A DNA stretch of 64,000 bases from NCBI GenBank assembly GCA_900314825.1, contig OMWS01000005.1:36633-100632 (forward strand). The letters run 5' to 3'. Both the position numbers and the translations under genes were made by a program. Shown here in pieces: positions 60,699 through 64,000 of this stretch; positions within the stretch are counted from its first letter, which is position 1, and each line of letters starts with the position of its first letter. The DNA is from an uncultured Veillonellaceae bacterium (GTDB lineage Bacteria; Bacillota; Negativicutes; Selenomonadales; Selenomonadaceae). The notes under the pieces are model-generated. The model was not told the DNA's origin. It did not search any database and saw nothing but the letters and a program-made list of their open reading frames with translations.

Positions 60699-62447
60699 TC
60701 AGGCCTGCTCTGTGGGCGCGGCCTCAGCATTCTTGAATTGGATGCTGTAGAGGTATTCGTAAAGGCCGCCTTTCGCGAGCAGCTCTTCATGCGTGCCCTG
60801 CTCGACGACGTGGCCGTGGTCGATGACAAAAATCTGGTCGGCATCGAAAATCGTCGACAGGCGGTGCGCGATGACGAACGACGTGCGCCCCTGCATCAGC
60901 GTGTCGAGCGCAGCCTGCACGATCTTCTCGCTCTCCGTGTCGAGCGCGCTCGTCGCCTCGTCGAGAATCAGGATGCGCGGGTTCTTGAGGATGGCGCGCG
61001 CGATGGCCATGCGCTGACGCTGGCCGCCCGAGAGGTTCAGCCCGCGCTCTCCGATCTGCGTGTCGTAGCCCTTCGGCAGCTCGCGGATGAATTCATCCGC
61101 ATTCGCCGCCTTCGCCGCCGCTTCGACTTCCGCGTCCGTCGCATCGAGGCGGCCATAGCGGATGTTTTCGCGCACGGTCGTCGAGAAGAGCATCGTCTCC
61201 TGCGGCACGATGCCGATCTGCTCGCGCAAGGAGGCGATCGTCACGTCGCGGATGTCGCGGCCGTCGATGAGGATCTGGCCGTCCGTCACATCGTAGAAAC
61301 GAGGAATCAAATTCGCGATGGTCGATTTGCCGGCGCCCGAAGGGCCGACGAAGGCGATCATCTGGCCGGGCTTCGCTTCGAGAGAAACGTGCTCCAGCGC
61401 CATGACGTCTTTTTTGTAGCCGAACGAGACATCGCGGAACTCCACATGCCCTTCCGTGCTCGGCAGCGCCTGCGCGCCGGCGCGGTCATGGATCGGCTCG
61501 TCAAGGTCGAGCACAGTGAACACGCGGTCGACGGCCGCCATGGCGCGCTGGAGATTTCCATAGACGCGCGCGAGGCGCTTGACGGGGTTCGCGAGGTTCA
61601 CGGCGTACGTGAGGAACGCGACGAGCGCACCGGCCGTCATGACGCCATTGACGACTTCGTAGCCGCCAAACCAGACGATGAACGTGACGGACAGCGCCGC
61701 GAGGAATTCGACCGTCGGCGTCAGAAGGCTCGTGAGGCGGACATTCTGCATGGCCGCTTGGAAATTCAGCGTGTTCTGATGGCAGAACCGGTCGATCTCA
61801 TAGCGCTCGCGTACGAAGGATTTCACGACGCGGATCGAGGCGATGCTCTCCTGTAAGAGCGACGTGATGTCCGCCATGCGCTCCTGGATCAGCGTGCCAT
61901 TGCGCTTGAGTTTGCGGCCGAAAATCTTCATGGCCTGGCCGACGAGCGGGATGACGACGAGCGTCAGGAGTGACAGCTTCCAGTCCAGCATGACCATCAT
62001 GACGATGGAACCGATGAGGATCGAGCCCTCCGTGACCATCTCGATGAGGTTCGTGACGAGCGCGGACTGGATGGCCGCCACGTCATTCGTGATGAAGCTC
62101 ATCGTCTCGCCCGTCTGATGCTTGTCAAAATACGCCATCGGCATGCGCTGGAACTTGCGGAACATGTCCTCGCGCACGTCGATGATGACCTTTTCGCCGA
62201 TGTACGACACGAGATAGCTCTGTCCATAGTAAAAGACGCCGCGGATGAGGAACACGACGACGATGCCGACCGCGATGAGGTTCAGCATCATCATGTCCTT
62301 GTCCATGAGCACCTTGTCGATCATGTCCTTGATGATCCACGGCAGGTAGAGGTTCGCCGCCGCCGCCATGATGATGCAGATGATGGCGAGGCCGAGGCGC
62401 TTGAGATACGGCTTGATGTATAAAAGGAGCCGCTTGTAATTCTTCAT
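60699..62447 (-). CDS. msbA: Lipid A flippase MsbA-like ABC exporter
   Basis: 582 residues, half-transporter with six membrane helices (about 15-310) and an ATPase domain. Walker A VGPSGAGKST, signature LNLSGGQRQRMAIAR, Walker B RILILDEATSALD and the H-loop histidine are present. It flips lipid A-core to the outer leaflet before LptB/F/G. The genes before and after (lpxB, waaA-lpxK) support this role over a drug exporter. It follows lpxB by three bases. Confidence 0.93.
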   Translation of the reverse strand: MKNYKRLLLYIKPYLKRLGLAIICIIMAAAANLYLPWIIKDMIDKVLMDKDMMMLNLIAVGIVVVFLIRGVFYYGQSYLVSYIGEKVIIDVREDMFRKFQRMPMAYFDKHQTGETMSFITNDVAAIQSALVTNLIEMVTEGSILIGSIVMMVMLDWKLSLLTLVVIPLVGQAMKIFGRKLKRNGTLIQERMADITSLLQESIASIRVVKSFVRERYEIDRFCHQNTLNFQAAMQNVRLTSLLTPTVEFLAALSVTFIVWFGGYEVVNGVMTAGALVAFLTYAVNLANPVKRLARVYGNLQRAMAAVDRVFTVLDLDEPIHDRAGAQALPSTEGHVEFRDVSFGYKKDVMALEHVSLEAKPGQMIAFVGPSGAGKSTIANLIPRFYDVTDGQILIDGRDIRDVTIASLREQIGIVPQETMLFSTTVRENIRYGRLDATDAEVEAAAKAANADEFIRELPKGYDTQIGERGLNLSGGQRQRMAIARAILKNPRILILDEATSALDTESEKIVQAALDTLMQGRTSFVIAHRLSTIFDADQIFVIDHGHVVEQGTHEELLAKGGLYEYLYSIQFKNAEAAPTEQA

Positions 62448-62450
62448 TGA

Positions 62451-63605
62451 TTATTCGTCCCCATTGGATGAACTGTGGCGGCGCGCCGCCGCGAGGATTT
62501 TTTCCGCGACGCGCCCCGAGGCTCCCGGCGGGCCGAGGCGTTTGCAGGCCTCGTCCAATTTCCGGGAAACCCACGCACGATGTTCTTCGCCGCGGTACAG
62601 CGGCAACAGCTCGCGCGTGATGGCTTCGGGCGTCACGGCGTCCTGCAAGAGTTCCGTCTCGAACTGCTCGCCTAAAAGGATGTTCGGCAGGCTGAAATTC
62701 TCGATGTGCACGAGCGCTTTCCCGATCATGTAATTGAGCGGTGCAAAGCGATACAGCACGACGCACGGCAGTCCCATGAGCGCCGCCTCCATGACGACCG
62801 TCCCGGACGTAGCCATGGCCGCGTCCATGAGCCCCATGAGCGCATAGCGCGCCTCATGCGTCAGCATGACAGGCACGCCCGCCGCGTCGATCTTCGCGCG
62901 CAGCGTCCTCTCGTCGACGCCCGGCGCGACCGGCAGGTAAAATTTTGTCTCTGGTCGTTCAACGAGTAACCGCCGCGCCGCCTGGAGCATATCGGGCAGC
63001 AACATCTCGATCTCCTGCTTCCGGCTGCCCGGGAGCAACAGGATGCCGTGCGAACCCTCGGGGAACGCGAACTTCTCGCGAGCGACCCGCTCCGGGATCT
63101 CCGCTTTCACCGTATCGACGAGCGGGTTGCCGACGAAGGAAATCTTTGCGCCCGCTGCTTCATAGACGGGGAGCTCGTGCGGGAAGATCGCGACGAATTC
63201 CTCGGCGAGCTGCACGCACGCTTTTGCGCGCCCCTTGCGCCACGCCCACGCCGACGGCGGGATGTACGAGAACACGGGGATGCCGAGCGCTTTCGCGCGC
63301 TTCGCGAGCCGCCAGTTGAAGTCCGGATAATCGATGAGCACGAGGAGGTCGGGGCGCTCTTCGCGCATCGCGTCGGTCAATTTGTTTAATAATTTCCAGA
63401 TGCGCGGGAGATTCTTCAGCACTTCCCAGACGCCCATGACGTTGTAGCTCGCGAAATTTTCGATGAGCCGCACACCCGCGTCTTCCATCTCCGCGCCGCC
63501 GAAACCGACGAGCACCGTCTCCGGCGCCTGCGAGAGGATCGCGCGCGCGATGCGCGCCCCATGAAGGTCGCCAGACACTTCGCCGGCCGACAACATGATC
63601 TTCAA
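62451..63605 (-). CDS. lpxB: Lipid-A-disaccharide synthase
   Basis: 384 residues from a TTG at 63605, giving the family-typical (M)KIMLSAGEVSGDLHG; GGGAGGGG lies just upstream. An ATG three codons in is a weaker alternative, and the longer frame to 63644 is non-conserved. IDYPDFNWRLA, PPSAWAWRKGR, LLPGSRKQEI and ATSGTVVMEAAL are LpxB landmarks. It joins UDP-diacylglucosamine and lipid X into lipid A disaccharide. It is the first gene of the long LPS operon. Confidence 0.95.
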   Translation of the reverse strand: MKIMLSAGEVSGDLHGARIARAILSQAPETVLVGFGGAEMEDAGVRLIENFASYNVMGVWEVLKNLPRIWKLLNKLTDAMREERPDLLVLIDYPDFNWRLAKRAKALGIPVFSYIPPSAWAWRKGRAKACVQLAEEFVAIFPHELPVYEAAGAKISFVGNPLVDTVKAEIPERVAREKFAFPEGSHGILLLPGSRKQEIEMLLPDMLQAARRLLVERPETKFYLPVAPGVDERTLRAKIDAAGVPVMLTHEARYALMGLMDAAMATSGTVVMEAALMGLPCVVLYRFAPLNYMIGKALVHIENFSLPNILLGEQFETELLQDAVTPEAITRELLPLYRGEEHRAWVSRKLDEACKRLGPPGASGRVAEKILAAARRHSSSNGDE

Positions 63606-63647
63606 GCGCTCCCCTCCCCTCGCACGAAAAATTTTTCTAGACAATCT

Positions 63648-63676
63648 ATTTTATCATTCACGAAAAGGTTTGTCTA
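63648..63676 (-). promoter_or_regulatory. Probable promoter of the LPS operon
   Basis: TAGACA (63671-63676) and TAAAAT (63648-63653) on the minus strand with a 17-base spacer, each five of six to consensus. The start site would fall near 63641, about 36 bases before lpxB. Confidence 0.65.
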
Positions 63677-63777
63677 TGAGAGAATCTGCCGTCTGATATT
63701 TCCCAATTATCTATATTCTGTCCATTTTCAGAGGGCACCAAAAATTCTTGATACTTTTCTAGTACCGCCGCTGTGTC

Positions 63778-63906
63778 TTGAAAAAAGATATACCACCATC
63801 ACTGCTGGAATCCATAAAACTTAAGAACTCGTCCATCAAGGACGCGGACACCGTCATGATGATCTTCCTCGGCCTCGTCGGGCTCTTCGTGTGCTTCATG
63901 CTGTAA
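63778..63906 (+). other. Short plus-strand ORF or gene remnant with a membrane segment
   Basis: A 42-codon frame with a possible TTG start encodes a polar part (KKDIPPSLLESIKLKNSS) and then MMIFLGLVGLFVCFML, a membrane helix, before TAA. The 3' half is GC-rich like the rest of the genome, whereas the 5' DNA is AT-rich, so it may be the tail of a truncated gene. No good ribosome site precedes the TTG. Not a confident gene. Confidence 0.35.
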
Positions 63907-63918
63907 ATGCTAATCTAT

Positions 63919-64000
63919 AAGTGAGCCATTCCAAGGGGTAGCGATTACGAAAAAGTGAGCCACTTTCATCCCATCGCCCTATAATCAGAACATATCAATC
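63919..64000. mobile_element. Possible end of an insertion sequence (window edge)
   Basis: Two direct copies of AAGTGAGCCA (63919-63928 and 63953-63962) lie 34 bases apart, then CGCCCTATAATCAGAAC, a possible outward -10 box. Multiple short terminal repeats of this kind resemble the ends of IS21-type elements. No transposase is in view, so this is tentative. Confidence 0.4.

Overview
The window looks like a chromosomal segment from a diderm (outer-membrane) Firmicute of the class Negativicutes, probably a Selenomonas/Mitsuokella-type organism. The basis is mixed. GC is high (by eye, not computed), ribosome binding sites are strong GGAGG types, and a Firmicute-type gene order (yybS, gdpP, rplI, dnaB) sits beside a nearly complete lipid A/Kdo/Lpt gene set and an outer-membrane porin with an N-terminal S-layer homology domain. 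Nearly every gene is on the minus strand, so transcription runs from high to low coordinates. The only convincing plus-strand gene is a methyltransferase at 35370-36140. Several start codons were reset from ribosome binding sites and family start sites (TTG or GTG at 30831, 35186, 37092, 51642 and 63605).

Region 1 (4-18667) is a large stress system of the Ter (tellurium-resistance) type. A sigma-A promoter at 16909-16937 drives at least 15 recognisable genes, many overlapping by 4 to 8 bases. They are a TerY-like VWA protein, a PP2C phosphatase with a 13-residue repeat array, a kinase-like protein, a calcium P-type ATPase, a TerD-TerA fusion, a TerD protein, an AIM24-type protein, a previously easy-to-miss 20-residue membrane peptide, two more TerD-type proteins, a beta-helix/TerD fusion, and a biosynthetic module of C-C lyase, ATP-grasp, two phosphoribosyltransferases and a HAD phosphatase. 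Upstream and insulated by a terminator is a separate transcript with terC and a membrane protein, led by what looks like a yybP-ykoY manganese riboswitch.

Region 2 (18668-29994) is devoted to alpha-glucan and outer-membrane functions: a secreted GH13 amylase with three X25-type modules, an SLH-domain porin, a HAD phosphatase, an intracellular GH13 alpha-glucosidase and a maltose-type PTS permease. Region 3 (30028-36200) is a peptide/nickel-type ABC transporter operon, with a divergent methyltransferase. Region 4 (36286-46856) holds an RpiR regulator, an RfbD-like reductase, and the replication/ribosome/c-di-AMP block dnaB, lonC, rplI, gdpP and yybS, followed by a Fic protein. Region 5 (46944-63605) carries a dCMP deaminase, a RuvX-like protein, a DUF3084 protein and the LPS operon: lptF/G, lptB, lptA, lptC, lpxL, kdsC, kdsD, kdsA, kdsB, a waaA-lpxK fusion, msbA and lpxB. 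The right edge has AT-rich DNA, a short gene remnant or small ORF, and what may be the end of an insertion sequence.

A family of 150-280 bp interspersed repeats with GC-rich hairpin ends occupies most intergenic gaps from 22.6 kb to 58.1 kb, and one copy has become the coding end of lonC. A separate 167-bp foldback element with 18-bp terminal inverted repeats lies in the PTS leader. The most interesting unit is the Ter operon, particularly its tiny membrane peptide, its beta-helix fusion and its kinase/phosphatase pair.
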